A stretch of DNA of 64,000 bases. It comes from Methanobacterium bryantii (GTDB lineage Archaea; Methanobacteriota; Methanobacteria; Methanobacteriales; Methanobacteriaceae). Under the pieces are notes generated by a model. That model saw only the letters and a program-made list of their open reading frames with translations. It did no database searches and was not told the DNA's origin. Shown one piece after another: positions 1-8,801 of the stretch (the first letter of the stretch is position 1; each line of letters opens with the position of its first letter). The stretch spans positions 52,394 to 116,393 of the forward strand of contig NZ_LMVM01000041.1 in assembly GCF_002287175.1 (NCBI RefSeq). The letters run 5' to 3'. A program made the position numbers and the translations under genes.

Positions 1-633
1 GCAGGACTTGTCACTGAAAATAAAACTTTTGGTCCAATCCCAATAGCTGTAGGAGTAGGACATGTATTAAAAGGACTTGATAAAGGTTTAGTTGGCATGG
101 AAGTAGGTGAAGCGAAATCAATTGAAGTACCTCCAGAAGAAGGATTTGGAGTAAGAGACCCAAAATTAACCCAGCTTATACCAATGAGTGAATTCAAAAA
201 ACAGAATATCAGACCTCAAAAAGGTATGAACATCACATTAGAAGGGCACAATGGTAAAATAAGGAGCATAAGTGGTGGAAGAGTAACCGTAGACTTCAAC
301 CATGAATTTGCTGGAAAAACACTGGTATACGATGTGGAAGTTGAAAAAATAATTGAAGACGACACAGAAAAAGTGTACGGAATCATAGAACTCCAGTACC
401 CTAACCCAAATATAAAACCTGAAGACCATGAAGTAAAAATGGAAGACGGAAAAGTAATGATTTACCTCAATGAAATGGCTAAATTCGACAACCAAATTAC
501 CTATGCAAAATTCAGAATTGCAAGGGATATATGGGACAACATGGGTATAGACAGGGTCGAATTTGTGGATGTATTCGAGAAAAAAGTAAACACTGAAGAA
601 GAAAAAGAAGAAGAAACTGAAGCAGAAGAATAA
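1..633 (+). CDS. FKBP-type peptidyl-prolyl isomerase (SlyD-like), 5' end outside window
   Basis: Frame 1 is open from the first base to the stop at 631-633, giving 210 residues of a protein whose start lies upstream. The visible part has the FKBP core (GxGHVLKGLDKGLVGMEVGE), then an inserted IF-type chaperone flap around residues 60-120 and a second FKBP strand region, as in archaeal long-type FKBPs. The C-terminus is a highly acidic Glu-rich tail. Family knowledge: such proteins catalyse proline cis-trans isomerisation and act as cytosolic folding chaperones. The family is clear; the N-terminus cannot be assessed. Confidence 0.9.
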   Translation, partial: AGLVTENKTFGPIPIAVGVGHVLKGLDKGLVGMEVGEAKSIEVPPEEGFGVRDPKLTQLIPMSEFKKQNIRPQKGMNITLEGHNGKIRSISGGRVTVDFNHEFAGKTLVYDVEVEKIIEDDTEKVYGIIELQYPNPNIKPEDHEVKMEDGKVMIYLNEMAKFDNQITYAKFRIARDIWDNMGIDRVEFVDVFEKKVNTEEEKEEETEAEE

Positions 634-963
634 TTCAGCTGCTTTAAACTTCATTAACTTCTTTTATTTTTAAGTAAATATTGGGCTTATAAAACCTTTA
701 AAAAGTTTTTAAGCCAGTATTATCCTTTTATAGAATCTTTATTTTGGACATAATTCATTAAATCATTTTTGTGACCTTTCAAAAATTTCATTAATTTTGG
801 GGGGATGTTATAAGATTTAATTTTACTTTTTAAACCATAATTAACAGTTTAATTTATAGTTTGATCTTTAGATTCTCTATTTTTGCTATTAAAATCGATA
901 AAGGTAAATATTAATTTTTATATAATACTAATTATAAAATTTTTAATAATAGGAGATTTTTTT
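634..963. other. Intergenic region, AT-rich
   Basis: No coding frame of interest is seen in these 330 bases. T-rich stretches shortly after the isomerase stop (about 650-670) could end its transcript. A TATA-like stretch at 917-925 and an AGGAGA ribosome site at 951-956 belong to the next gene. Confidence 0.5.
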
Positions 964-1389
964 ATGGCCAAAAAACTTTTTATAGGTTTAATCGTCATCA
1001 TAATTTCAATAGTAGGTGTTTCAGGATACGTTATGTCACAAACCGGTGGAACTACTCCTTCATTAAAGACTAACAACAGTAATTTGATTCCAGCAGCAGC
1101 TATGGAAAATAACAACTATGTATCTTCTCCTAAAAGAGAAATGTGCGATGCATGCGCAGGTACTGGATGGTGCAGGCAGGATATATGCTTGAAATGTAAT
1201 GGAACGGGTGTTATAGTTTGTAAAGCATGTAATGGTACTGGCGAATGTAAAAATGGAACTATTTGTCCATACTGCCATGGAACTGGGGAGATTATCTGCC
1301 CTGCATGCCATGGAACTGGTGGAACCCGATGTAAATTCTGCGGCGGTGATGGCTACTACGACCCAGAAAAAGGAGATAAAAAAGCTTAG
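964..1389 (+). CDS. Membrane-anchored DnaJ-zinc-finger-like cysteine-rich protein
   Basis: 141 residues from ATG 964, chosen because AGGAGA lies just upstream and the N-terminus then becomes a normal signal anchor (about residues 4-24, hydrophobic). After a short linker come repeated CxxCxGxG-type motifs (CDACAGTG, CLKCNGTG, CKACNGTG, CPYCHGTG, CPACHGTG, CKFCGGDG), about six in all. In DnaJ the central domain has four such motifs binding two zinc ions. There is no J domain. The zinc domain is probably exposed outside the membrane. It could be a redox or folding accessory protein; the role is unknown. Confidence 0.75.
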   Translation: MAKKLFIGLIVIIISIVGVSGYVMSQTGGTTPSLKTNNSNLIPAAAMENNNYVSSPKREMCDACAGTGWCRQDICLKCNGTGVIVCKACNGTGECKNGTICPYCHGTGEIICPACHGTGGTRCKFCGGDGYYDPEKGDKKA

Positions 1390-1457
1390 AAACTGATTAT
1401 TTGCAAAAAAATAGTAGAAAATCTAGTTGGTGTTAGGTAATTGTTCTTAGACTTTAA

Positions 1458-1622
1458 TTAGAGATAATCAGCGATTTTTTTTTTAAATTTTCGAGCGCTT
1501 TTTTCCTTTCTCTCTTTAATTACCTTTTTCCTGTTTAATCTATCCCTAATTTTAATAGAAAGAAGTATGATTACAACCACTGCTGTAAAAAATCCTACTA
1601 TTAGCGGTTTTAGATTGATCAT
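1458..1622 (-). CDS. Small single-pass membrane protein with basic tail, hypothetical
   Basis: A 54-residue frame from ATG 1622 to TAA 1458. Residues 5-23 form a hydrophobic membrane segment (LIVGFFTAVVVIILL) followed by a strongly basic, Lys/Arg-rich cytoplasmic-type tail of about 30 residues. No Shine-Dalgarno is seen, but a TATA-like stretch lies about 20 bases upstream, so a leaderless message is possible. It sits tail to tail with the DnaJ-like gene and downstream of serS on the same strand. No family recognised. The clean topology favours a real gene. Confidence 0.45.
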   Translation of the reverse strand: MINLKPLIVGFFTAVVVIILLSIKIRDRLNRKKVIKERKEKSARKFKKKIADYL

Positions 1623-1683
1623 TGCTATTTTAAATTTATAATGGATGGATTTTTAAGTAAAAAAAGAAGAAAAAAGATAAAGT

Positions 1684-3234
1684 TTAAGGCCAAGTCAGCA
1701 ACTTAGGCACTTTAACTTTTTTAAACCTTCTTCTAACGTCTTCTGGCCAGTTTTCAGGGTCGAAACCTTTCTGTGCAAGGAACCCAAATACAATACGGGT
1801 TAAACCAATACCTGTACACCCTGTCCATACTCCATGGTTGTGGGTTTCTTTTATTGAAAATCCTTCCACAAAGTGGGTTCCGTGGATATTTGCAGATACG
1901 ATTGCAACTCCTTTCTCTTGACCGGGCACATTAAGTCTCATTTCTTTTTTAGGAATATCTGGGAATTCAATTCCACGGTTTTCTACTTTCCTGCCTTCCA
2001 GGTAGAACGGATCGTCTCCTACTTCTGTGTACCAGTCAAGTTCCAGATCATCAGCGATCTGGTGGGAAATTTCAACGGTTTGATCCCTTATTTCATTACA
2101 CTGCTCAGGTGTTCCAAGCCATACAAGTTCTATACGTTGGAATTCGTGGACTCTATCCAGACCTTTAGCTCCCCCACCTTCCCAACGGTATGTCCAACCG
2201 CTCCTGTCAAAGAATTTAATTGGGAGGTCCTTTTCATCCACAACCTGGTGGCTTAAAAACTCGTAGAACGGCTCACACTGTGCTGGGGCCAGTACATAAG
2301 AAGGATCCTTTAAACCTTCCTTCAGGAGGTCAATTGGGACTTCGCGTTTGATTTCAAGCTCACTGCGGAATTTATCAAATACTAATGGGTCTCTCCTTGG
2401 CGCGGAACAGTAGTACATCCCTTCAGGAAGACCTTCTAAGTATTTCATTTTCTCCATCACTGGAATTGGAATGAGTTTTGGAAACAGACATTCCTCAAAA
2501 TCAAGCTTTTCAATAAGTTTTTCTACAAATATCTCTTCTAATGCATGCTGAAGCGCCACAAGCGGCGGTGCGTAGAACCACTGGCCTTTGCCCGGGAATT
2601 TTTTAACCCATCCCAGTCTAGCAGCTTCTTCAGTCGGGTCGCCTTCAAAGAAATATTTCTGCATGCAGCTTTTTCCTAAAATTGTACCGGGTTCAACTTT
2701 AGTCACCTGCTTGGTGAGTATATCAGAAGGACCGCATTCTGTTTCAGGAATGGAACTTGCAATAGCGCTTGTCACGTGTTTAATAACTCTATCAATGGTA
2801 TGGTTTCTTAAGTCCCCTTCTTCCAGATCTTTAAATTCAAGAACTACTTCGTCATCTTTAACTTCGTAATTGTCCACATAGGGGACGTCTTTCAGATCTA
2901 CTTTTTCTTCAGTAGGTATCTCAATTTTATAATAATTCACAATTATTTTTCGCACACCTAAACGGTACTGTTTACCCAAAAGTTGAGTGAGTGGTTTTTT
3001 AACACGTAATAACGCATCATGTGCCCTTCCCCGTCTTCCAGATACCATTTCAACCTTCAAAGTGTTTCCAATTAAATCCCAGCTTACTATCTGGGATGCA
3101 TCCTGTTCCTGCTCTTCAGGTACTCCTTTTAAGAATATTTCATTATTAGCGTGGTTTATAAATTCTTCTATATCTTTACGTGCATCTTCTGCATCTTTAC
3201 TGAATAATATTTCTCCTTTAAGAGTGAATTTCAT
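1684..3234 (-). CDS. serS: Seryl-tRNA synthetase, methanogen-type class 2 (SerS2)
   Basis: 516 residues. Charges tRNA-Ser with serine. The sequence is the rare archaeal SerRS found in methanogens, not the ordinary bacterial/eukaryotic form: an N-terminal tRNA-binding domain of about 160 residues precedes a class II catalytic core. Zinc-site residues expected for this type are visible: Cys in MYYCSAPRRDP, Glu in the RWEGGG region, and Cys in WTGCTGIGLTR, the last overlapping class II motif 3. GGTGA lies just before the ATG. Upstream on the same strand are pcc1 and a CooC-like ATPase, with a 62-base AT-rich gap that may carry a promoter. Confidence 0.95.
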   Translation of the reverse strand: MKFTLKGEILFSKDAEDARKDIEEFINHANNEIFLKGVPEEQEQDASQIVSWDLIGNTLKVEMVSGRRGRAHDALLRVKKPLTQLLGKQYRLGVRKIIVNYYKIEIPTEEKVDLKDVPYVDNYEVKDDEVVLEFKDLEEGDLRNHTIDRVIKHVTSAIASSIPETECGPSDILTKQVTKVEPGTILGKSCMQKYFFEGDPTEEAARLGWVKKFPGKGQWFYAPPLVALQHALEEIFVEKLIEKLDFEECLFPKLIPIPVMEKMKYLEGLPEGMYYCSAPRRDPLVFDKFRSELEIKREVPIDLLKEGLKDPSYVLAPAQCEPFYEFLSHQVVDEKDLPIKFFDRSGWTYRWEGGGAKGLDRVHEFQRIELVWLGTPEQCNEIRDQTVEISHQIADDLELDWYTEVGDDPFYLEGRKVENRGIEFPDIPKKEMRLNVPGQEKGVAIVSANIHGTHFVEGFSIKETHNHGVWTGCTGIGLTRIVFGFLAQKGFDPENWPEDVRRRFKKVKVPKLLTWP

Positions 3235-3296
3235 GTAATTTCACCTTTTAAAAACTGTAATTATAAATAAAATATAAATTATGTTTTATTCTTGGA

Positions 3297-3536
3297 TTAT
3301 TTAATTTCTTCTTTTGTAAAATCAATCACTTTTTCGGCCATCATCTCGCAAAAAAGAATATCATCTACCGTTGCAAGAGTAGTTCGAAGTGATTCTGAAT
3401 CTAACTTACAAATAAGACTGTTATTTTCAACACATGATTCAATAAAACCCATATTGTCTGGTTTAAGTGATCCTAAAGCTATTTTGGCTTCTTCTTCTGT
3501 TTCATACGTGAAAATAATTGTAGATTCTATTTGCAT
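3297..3536 (-). CDS. pcc1: KEOPS complex subunit Pcc1
   Basis: 79 residues matching Pcc1 in size and pattern (Thr-Thr-Leu-Ala-Thr-Val-Asp helix near residue 55). Pcc1 is the small dimerising subunit of KEOPS, which with Kae1, Bud32 and Cgi121 makes the t6A modification on ANN-decoding tRNAs. It lies 15 bases downstream of the CooC-like gene on the same strand and upstream of serS, so a tRNA-related operon is plausible. Call rests on length and pattern. Confidence 0.8.
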   Translation of the reverse strand: MQIESTIIFTYETEEEAKIALGSLKPDNMGFIESCVENNSLICKLDSESLRTTLATVDDILFCEMMAEKVIDFTKEEIK

Positions 3537-3551
3537 GGTTTACCTTCTAAT

Positions 3552-4325
3552 TTAACTTAAAATATTTTCTGCAATTTTGGCTATTGATTTAAAAGCTGCC
3601 GAGTCAGGATACTTGGCAAGTGGGTGCCCTTCCATATCAGCTCTTATAACTTCTTCGTCCCTTGGAATAGTGCCAATAACTTCAAGCCCGAGTTCTTTAA
3701 TTTTTTGAGTTGCAAAATTTTCTTCCATTTTATTGGACACTTTATTTATAACACATGCAAGTTTAGGGATACCAATATCGCCGGCGAGTTTTTTAATCCT
3801 TGCTGCGGTTTCAATGGATTTAAGTCCTGGTTCAACAACGATGATCATTAAATCAACTGCTTCGGCAGTTTTTCTACCAAGGTGTTCTATCCCTGCTTCC
3901 ATGTCAAGTATAATAAATTCATCTTTTTTAAGAATTAAATTTCTCATGAGTGCTTTAAGGAGTACAGAAGCGGGGCAGATACAGCCTTCGCCCCCCTTGT
4001 CAATGGTGCCCATTACAAGGAGTTTTAAATTGCCTTCACTGTCATAATTTATAGATAAAGACTCTGGAAGGTCGCTTATCTTTGGATTCATTTTAAAAAC
4101 TTCTCCAAATGATGATCCGGGTTCTGCACCGGTTCTTTCTTTTATAAGATCCTTCATCTTGGATATGGGGCTAATTGGCTCCATAATTCCAAGACTTGAT
4201 GCAAGGTTCATGTCTGGATCTGCATCTATAGCGAATACTTTATAACGTTGTGACAATATACATGCTAATGTACCAGAAAGGGTTGTTTTACCGACCCCTC
4301 CTTTTCCAGTTATTGCAATTTTCAT
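3552..4325 (-). CDS. CooC/MinD-like P-loop ATPase (metallocentre maturation type)
   Basis: 257 residues. A deviant Walker A (GKGGVGKTT, residues 7-15) begins the protein and IDADPDMN follows at about 33-40. A CxC motif, GEGCICP at residues 112-118, is the hallmark of CooC-type ATPases that bind nickel or zinc at the dimer interface and insert nickel into CO dehydrogenase. No CODH genes lie nearby, so the client enzyme is unknown. The start is supported by GGTGA a few bases upstream. It is divergent from rpl10e and precedes pcc1. Confidence 0.8.
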   Translation of the reverse strand: MKIAITGKGGVGKTTLSGTLACILSQRYKVFAIDADPDMNLASSLGIMEPISPISKMKDLIKERTGAEPGSSFGEVFKMNPKISDLPESLSINYDSEGNLKLLVMGTIDKGGEGCICPASVLLKALMRNLILKKDEFIILDMEAGIEHLGRKTAEAVDLMIIVVEPGLKSIETAARIKKLAGDIGIPKLACVINKVSNKMEENFATQKIKELGLEVIGTIPRDEEVIRADMEGHPLAKYPDSAAFKSIAKIAENILS

Positions 4326-4452
4326 ATAATTTCACCTATATACATGACCGTATATCAGAGGTAACTACTATTTCTTTATGTGATCATTGTATATATAGGA
4401 TGGAAGATTTATTAAGTTATAGACCTAAGAAAGTTATAGAGGAGGATTATTA

Positions 4453-4935
4453 ATGACTAGAGCATACACAAGAAAAGACTATATAAGAAAAATTCCTGGC
4501 TCCAGGATAGTTCAATATGATATGGGGAACCTTTCAGCAGAATTCCCTTTGACAGTAAGTCTAGCGGTTAAAAAACCGACACAATTATCTCACAATGCAT
4601 TAGAAGCAGCAAGGATCGCTTCAAACAAGTATATGCAGCGAAGGGCAGGTAGAATGGGTTACCATCTTAAAATAAGGGTGTACCCACACCACATAGTGCG
4701 TGAAAACCCAATGGCAACCGGTGCAGGTGCTGACAGGGTTCAGGACGGTATGAGAAAAGCATTCGGAAAACCAGTAAGCTCCGTTGCTATCGTGGATGCC
4801 GGCCAAAAGATTATAACAATACACACAAACAAAAGATACTTCAAAGATGCAAAAATGGCATTAAAAAGAGCTGCAATGAAATTCCCTGTTCCATGTAGAA
4901 TTGTTGTTGATAAGGGCGAAGAACTAATTAAATAG
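4453..4935 (+). CDS. rpl10e: Large ribosomal subunit protein L10e (uL16)
   Basis: 160 residues with the L10e/L16 signature (AGRMGYHLKIRVYPHHIVREN and AGADRVQDGMRKAFGKP). It is part of the 50S subunit near the peptidyl-transferase centre and tRNA elbow. A strong GAGGA lies just before the ATG, and a TATA-like TGTATATATAGG lies at about 4386-4397, giving a leader of roughly 30-40 bases. ppsA begins 13 bases after its stop and may be cotranscribed. Confidence 0.96.
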   Translation: MTRAYTRKDYIRKIPGSRIVQYDMGNLSAEFPLTVSLAVKKPTQLSHNALEAARIASNKYMQRRAGRMGYHLKIRVYPHHIVRENPMATGAGADRVQDGMRKAFGKPVSSVAIVDAGQKIITIHTNKRYFKDAKMALKRAAMKFPVPCRIVVDKGEELIK

Positions 4936-4948
4936 AAGAGTGTTTAGC

Positions 4949-7246
4949 ATGAAGCTTGTCGAATTTTTTGAAGAACTAGGTAAAGAGGATGTGGATGTTG
5001 CAGGTGGAAAAGGTGCAAACCTGGGAGAATTAACAAATGCCGGAATTAATGTACCTCCAGGATTTGTTATAACCTCTGAAACCTACGATAAATTTATAAA
5101 AGAAACAGGTATCTTTGATGAAATAATGAGCATTCTTGATGCTATAGATGTAAATGATACAAAAGAACTTCAAGGAGCTTCAGCAAGGATAAAAGAAATA
5201 ATAATGAAAGCGTATGTACCTGATGACATACGAACAACTATAATTGAAGCTTATAATGCATTATGCCAGAGAATTGGTAAAGAAAATGCATTTGTTGCAA
5301 TAAGGTCTTCTGCAACAGCAGAAGATCTTCCTGAAGCTTCATTTGCTGGACAGCAAGATACATTCTTAAATATTAGGGGCCCAGAAGATGTCTTGATTTA
5401 TGTACAAAAATGTTGGGCATCTTTATTCGAATCCCGAGCTATTTTTTACAGGGAAGAAAATAATTTTGATCATTCCAAAGTTTATATTGCTGTAGTTGTT
5501 CAGGAAATGGTTAATGCCGAAAAAGCAGGAGTAATGTTTACAGTTCACCCATCAACTGGTGAAGAACAGATATTACTTGAAGCTGCATGGGGATTAGGCG
5601 AAGCTGTAGTATCTGGCACCGTTACACCGGATACTTACTGGGTAGATAAGAAAACCGGCAAGGTCTTTAACTGTAATATAAGTGAAAAGAACACCATGTT
5701 TACAAAAGATCCTGATGCTGGAAAGACAGTACAACTGGACGTTCCAGAAGATCTTAAAAACAAAAGGGTTCTAAGTGATGAAGAAATTGCAGCACTTACC
5801 AAGCTTGGTGCAAGGATTCAGGAACACTATGATTTCCCACAGGACACTGAATGGGCAATGGAAAACGGAAGAGTTTTCATGCTCCAGTCCAGACCTATAA
5901 CTACACTCGGAATGAACAATGGAACCGAAGCAAAAGAAGGTGCTGGAGAAGAAAGGACAATAATCACCAAAGGATTAGGTGCAAGTCCCGGAATGGCTTC
6001 AGGTACCGTTAAAATAGTAAAAGACACAGATGAACTGGATAAAGTAGGAAACGGTGACATACTGGTTACAGTCATGACAACACCTGATATGGTCCCTGCC
6101 ATGAAAAGGGCAAACGGAATCATAACTGATGAAGGTGGAGTGACCTGCCATGCAGCAATTGTTTCAAGGGAACTTGGAATATCCTGTGTCGTTGGAACAG
6201 GAGATGCAACAAAAATCCTTAAAGAAAACGAGATGGTAACACTCGATGGAAATAAAGGAATAGTTTACAAGGGCAAATTTGAGGAAGCAGGGAAAAAAGA
6301 AGCTGCTGAAGAACAACCTGCCATGATGGCACAGGCACCTATTTTAACTGTTACAGAAGTTAAAGTCAATGTCAGCATGCCTGAAGCAGCTAAAAAAGCA
6401 GCTGCTACCGGCGCAGACGGAGTAGGGCTTCTCAGAACTGAACACATGATGTTAACCTCAGGAGTACACCCTAAAAAGTTCATAAATGATGGAAAAGAGG
6501 ATGAACTCATAAAAATTCTTGTAGAAAACGTTTTAAAAGTTGCAGACGAATTCTATCCAAAACCAGTTTGGTACAGGACTCTCGACGCACCTACAGATGA
6601 ATTCATTTCTCTGGAAGGTGGAGAAGGCGAACCATACGAACATAACCCTATGCTCGGATGGAGAGGTATAAGAAGAGAACTGGACGAGCCTGAAATATTA
6701 AGGGCTGAATTCAAAGCAATTAAGAAACTTCATGAACAAGGCTACACCAACATTGGAATAATGATACCTCTAGTTCAACATCCTGATGAACTCAGAAGAG
6801 CTAAACAAATAGCTGAAGAAGTTGGACTGAAACCTCAAAAGAATATTGAGTTCGGTATCATGGTTGAAACACCTGGGGCAGCTCTTATAATTGAAGATTT
6901 CATTGCTGAAGGGCTTGACTTTGTAAGCTTTGGAACAAACGACCTTACTCAGTACACACTTGCTATTGACAGAAACAATGAAAACGTTGCAAAACTTTAC
7001 TCTGAAGGGCATCCTGCAGTTTTAAAACTCTTAGTTCGAGTTATAAAAATCTGTAACGAGGCAGGAGTTAAAACAAGTATCTGCGGACAGGCTGGAAGTA
7101 TGCCTAAAATAGTTGAAAAACTTGTAGAGGCTGGAATTGAAAGTGTATCTGCAAATACAGACGCAGTTGCAACTGTAAGGGAAACAGTAGCAAGAGTAGA
7201 AAAGAAACTTGTCTTAAAAGCTGCAAGAAAAATGATGAGTGAATAA
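4949..7246 (+). CDS. ppsA: Phosphoenolpyruvate synthase
   Basis: 765 residues from ATG 4949; an in-frame GTG at 4940 is less well placed. Makes PEP from pyruvate, ATP and water, the gluconeogenic entry in methanogens that start from acetyl-CoA and pyruvate. Domains in order: ATP-grasp-like nucleotide-binding domain (about 1-330, with RSSATAEDLPEASFAGQQDT), the phosphohistidine swivel domain (GGVTCHAAIVSRELGI, catalytic His near 405), then the PEP/pyruvate-binding TIM barrel (TDEFISLEGGEGE, FVSFGTNDLTQYTLAIDRN, CGQAG). The length is normal for an archaeal enzyme. The gene ends in a hairpin terminator overlapping its stop codon. Confidence 0.95.
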   Translation: MKLVEFFEELGKEDVDVAGGKGANLGELTNAGINVPPGFVITSETYDKFIKETGIFDEIMSILDAIDVNDTKELQGASARIKEIIMKAYVPDDIRTTIIEAYNALCQRIGKENAFVAIRSSATAEDLPEASFAGQQDTFLNIRGPEDVLIYVQKCWASLFESRAIFYREENNFDHSKVYIAVVVQEMVNAEKAGVMFTVHPSTGEEQILLEAAWGLGEAVVSGTVTPDTYWVDKKTGKVFNCNISEKNTMFTKDPDAGKTVQLDVPEDLKNKRVLSDEEIAALTKLGARIQEHYDFPQDTEWAMENGRVFMLQSRPITTLGMNNGTEAKEGAGEERTIITKGLGASPGMASGTVKIVKDTDELDKVGNGDILVTVMTTPDMVPAMKRANGIITDEGGVTCHAAIVSRELGISCVVGTGDATKILKENEMVTLDGNKGIVYKGKFEEAGKKEAAEEQPAMMAQAPILTVTEVKVNVSMPEAAKKAAATGADGVGLLRTEHMMLTSGVHPKKFINDGKEDELIKILVENVLKVADEFYPKPVWYRTLDAPTDEFISLEGGEGEPYEHNPMLGWRGIRRELDEPEILRAEFKAIKKLHEQGYTNIGIMIPLVQHPDELRRAKQIAEEVGLKPQKNIEFGIMVETPGAALIIEDFIAEGLDFVSFGTNDLTQYTLAIDRNNENVAKLYSEGHPAVLKLLVRVIKICNEAGVKTSICGQAGSMPKIVEKLVEAGIESVSANTDAVATVRETVARVEKKLVLKAARKMMSE

Positions 7247-7259
7247 ACACTCATTTTTT
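7235..7259 (+). terminator. Hairpin plus T-run at the end of ppsA
   Basis: ATGAGTG (7235-7241) pairs perfectly with CACTCAT (7248-7254) across a six-base loop containing the ppsA stop, followed directly by five T residues and, a little later, a longer T-run at 7265-7272. This is a textbook hairpin/U-tract arrangement, and archaeal RNA polymerase stops at the U-tract. Confidence 0.65.
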
Positions 7260-7280
7260 ACTTATTTTTTTTATAATTGG

Positions 7281-7537
7281 TTTGAATTTTTCAAAATTTT
7301 TGCTTAAAAATCGAAGATTTTTTTTAACCCAAAATTCAATAGAATTTTAGAAAATACTATTGGTATTTTGTAATATTTTCTCAACTTTAAATTATTACAA
7401 GGTAAAATTTAATGTTTGAAAAACTATATGTTTTTTTGAACTTTCAAAGATGTCAAATCAAATAATTTGAAGTTGAGAAAATTCATAGAATTTTCGAACC
7501 TTAAAATCTGCCAAATTTTTGATTTGACAGATTTTAA
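7281..7537. repeat. Array of eight non-identical short inverted repeats
   Basis: Between ppsA and mfnA, eight near-adjacent perfect or near-perfect palindromes were found by eye: TTTGAA-ttt-TTCAAA (7281-7295), AAAAATC-gaa-GATTTTT (7306-7322), AAAATTC-aata-GAATTTT (7331-7348), AAAATAC-tattg-GTATTTT (7351-7369), TTTGAA-ct-TTCAAA (7435-7448), TCAAAT-caaata-ATTTGA (7453-7470), GAAAATTC-ata-GAATTTTC (7477-7495), and a 16-pair stem with one mismatch (7501-7537). Arms differ from unit to unit but each is self-complementary. The pattern resembles the larger array at 39404-39734. AT-richness inflates chance palindromes, so the short ones carry less weight. Confidence 0.6.
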
Positions 7538-7548
7538 AGTTTATATAA
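7501..7548 (+). promoter_or_regulatory. mfnA promoter with long inverted repeat abutting TATA box
   Basis: A TATA-like GTTTATATAAC lies at about 7539-7549, 23-33 bases before the mfnA ATG. Immediately upstream, at the place of the BRE, ends an inverted repeat of 16 pairs with a single mismatch (7501-7516 with 7522-7537, loop of five). Its position suits a repressor or activator site, but it may equally be the last member of the hairpin array. Confidence 0.4.
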
Positions 7549-7571
7549 CAATTATTTTTCAGGGAGTTAAA

Positions 7572-8801
7572 ATGGATAAAAAAGGAATCACAAAACAGGA
7601 AATATCTGAAAAACTCAAAGAATTTAAAGGGGAGGACATGACCTACCGATCAGGAAGAATTCTGGGTTCAATGTGCACATGTCCTCATGAAGTCGGCCTT
7701 GAAGCATATAAAATGTTTCTAGAGTCTAATCTAGGTGATTCCGGATTATTTAAAGGTACCCGGAAGATGGAGAAAGAAGTAATCCAGATGCTCGGAAACC
7801 TTCTTGGTAAAGAAGACGTTTGCGGGCATATCATAACTGGCGGCACTGAAGCAAACATAATGGCAATGAGGGCGGCAAGAAATTCAAGCAACATTAAAGA
7901 TCCAGAGATAATTGTTCCTAAATCTGCTCATTTTTCCTTTAAAAAAGCAGCAGATATGCTGTGCCTGAAGCTCAGGGAAGCAGAACTCGATGAAAACTAT
8001 AGGGTAGATGTAAATTCTGTAAAAGAGCTTATATCAGATAAAACTGTGGCGGTAGTTGGTATTGCTGGAACAACTGAACTTGGTGTGATTGATCCTATAG
8101 AAGAGCTTTCCAAACTGTGCCGGGAAGAAAATATTTACCTGCACGTTGATGCAGCATTTGGAGGATTCACAATCCCATTTTTAGGTCTTAGCGGCCGTGA
8201 TCTTCCTAAATTTGATTTTTCACTTGAAGGGGTTTCTTCTATTACTATAGACCCTCATAAAATGGGTCTTGCGCCAATTCCAACTGGCGGAATTATCTTT
8301 AGAGATAGGAGTTATCTTGAAAGCATAAGCACTGAAACACCTTACCTTACAGATAAGGAACAGTTTACAATTGTAGGTACCAGAACAGGTGCATCTACCG
8401 CTGCAACATGGGCACTGCTCAAATACTTTGGAAAAGAAGGGTACTGTTCCATTGCTAAAAAATGTATGGAAGTTACAGAATACTTAGCGAAAGGAATCAA
8501 AGAATCGGGCTTTAACTTAATGGTTGAGCCTCAATTGAACCTTGTTGCATTTGATTCAAATGAAATAGAGATCGATACTATTGTAGATGAGCTTAAAGAA
8601 AAGGGATGGGCAGTTTCAGTATCATCTTACCCGCGGGCTATAAGAATTGTAGTAATGCCTCATGTTAAGATAGAACATGTCAAAGAATTTACAGATGACC
8701 TATCTAAGATTCATGCGAAGTATACTTTAGAGAACATACCTCAAAATAATGAAAGGAAAACATCTTTAAAATTAACTAATAAAACACCGCAGGGTAAATA
8801 A
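7572..8801 (+). CDS. mfnA: L-tyrosine/L-aspartate decarboxylase MfnA
   Basis: 409 residues from ATG 7572, chosen because AGGGAG precedes it and the family N-terminus (about 20 residues before MTYRSGRILGSMCT) begins there. PLP-dependent group II decarboxylase. It makes tyramine for methanofuran and, in some methanogens, beta-alanine for CoA. The pyridoxal lysine is in TIDPHKMGLAP; HVDAAFGGF is the conserved Asp motif. A C-terminal tail of about 20 polar residues extends past the usual end. It directly abuts the next gene (TAA then ATG), so they are probably cotranscribed. Confidence 0.9.
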   Translation: MDKKGITKQEISEKLKEFKGEDMTYRSGRILGSMCTCPHEVGLEAYKMFLESNLGDSGLFKGTRKMEKEVIQMLGNLLGKEDVCGHIITGGTEANIMAMRAARNSSNIKDPEIIVPKSAHFSFKKAADMLCLKLREAELDENYRVDVNSVKELISDKTVAVVGIAGTTELGVIDPIEELSKLCREENIYLHVDAAFGGFTIPFLGLSGRDLPKFDFSLEGVSSITIDPHKMGLAPIPTGGIIFRDRSYLESISTETPYLTDKEQFTIVGTRTGASTAATWALLKYFGKEGYCSIAKKCMEVTEYLAKGIKESGFNLMVEPQLNLVAFDSNEIEIDTIVDELKEKGWAVSVSSYPRAIRIVVMPHVKIEHVKEFTDDLSKIHAKYTLENIPQNNERKTSLKLTNKTPQGK

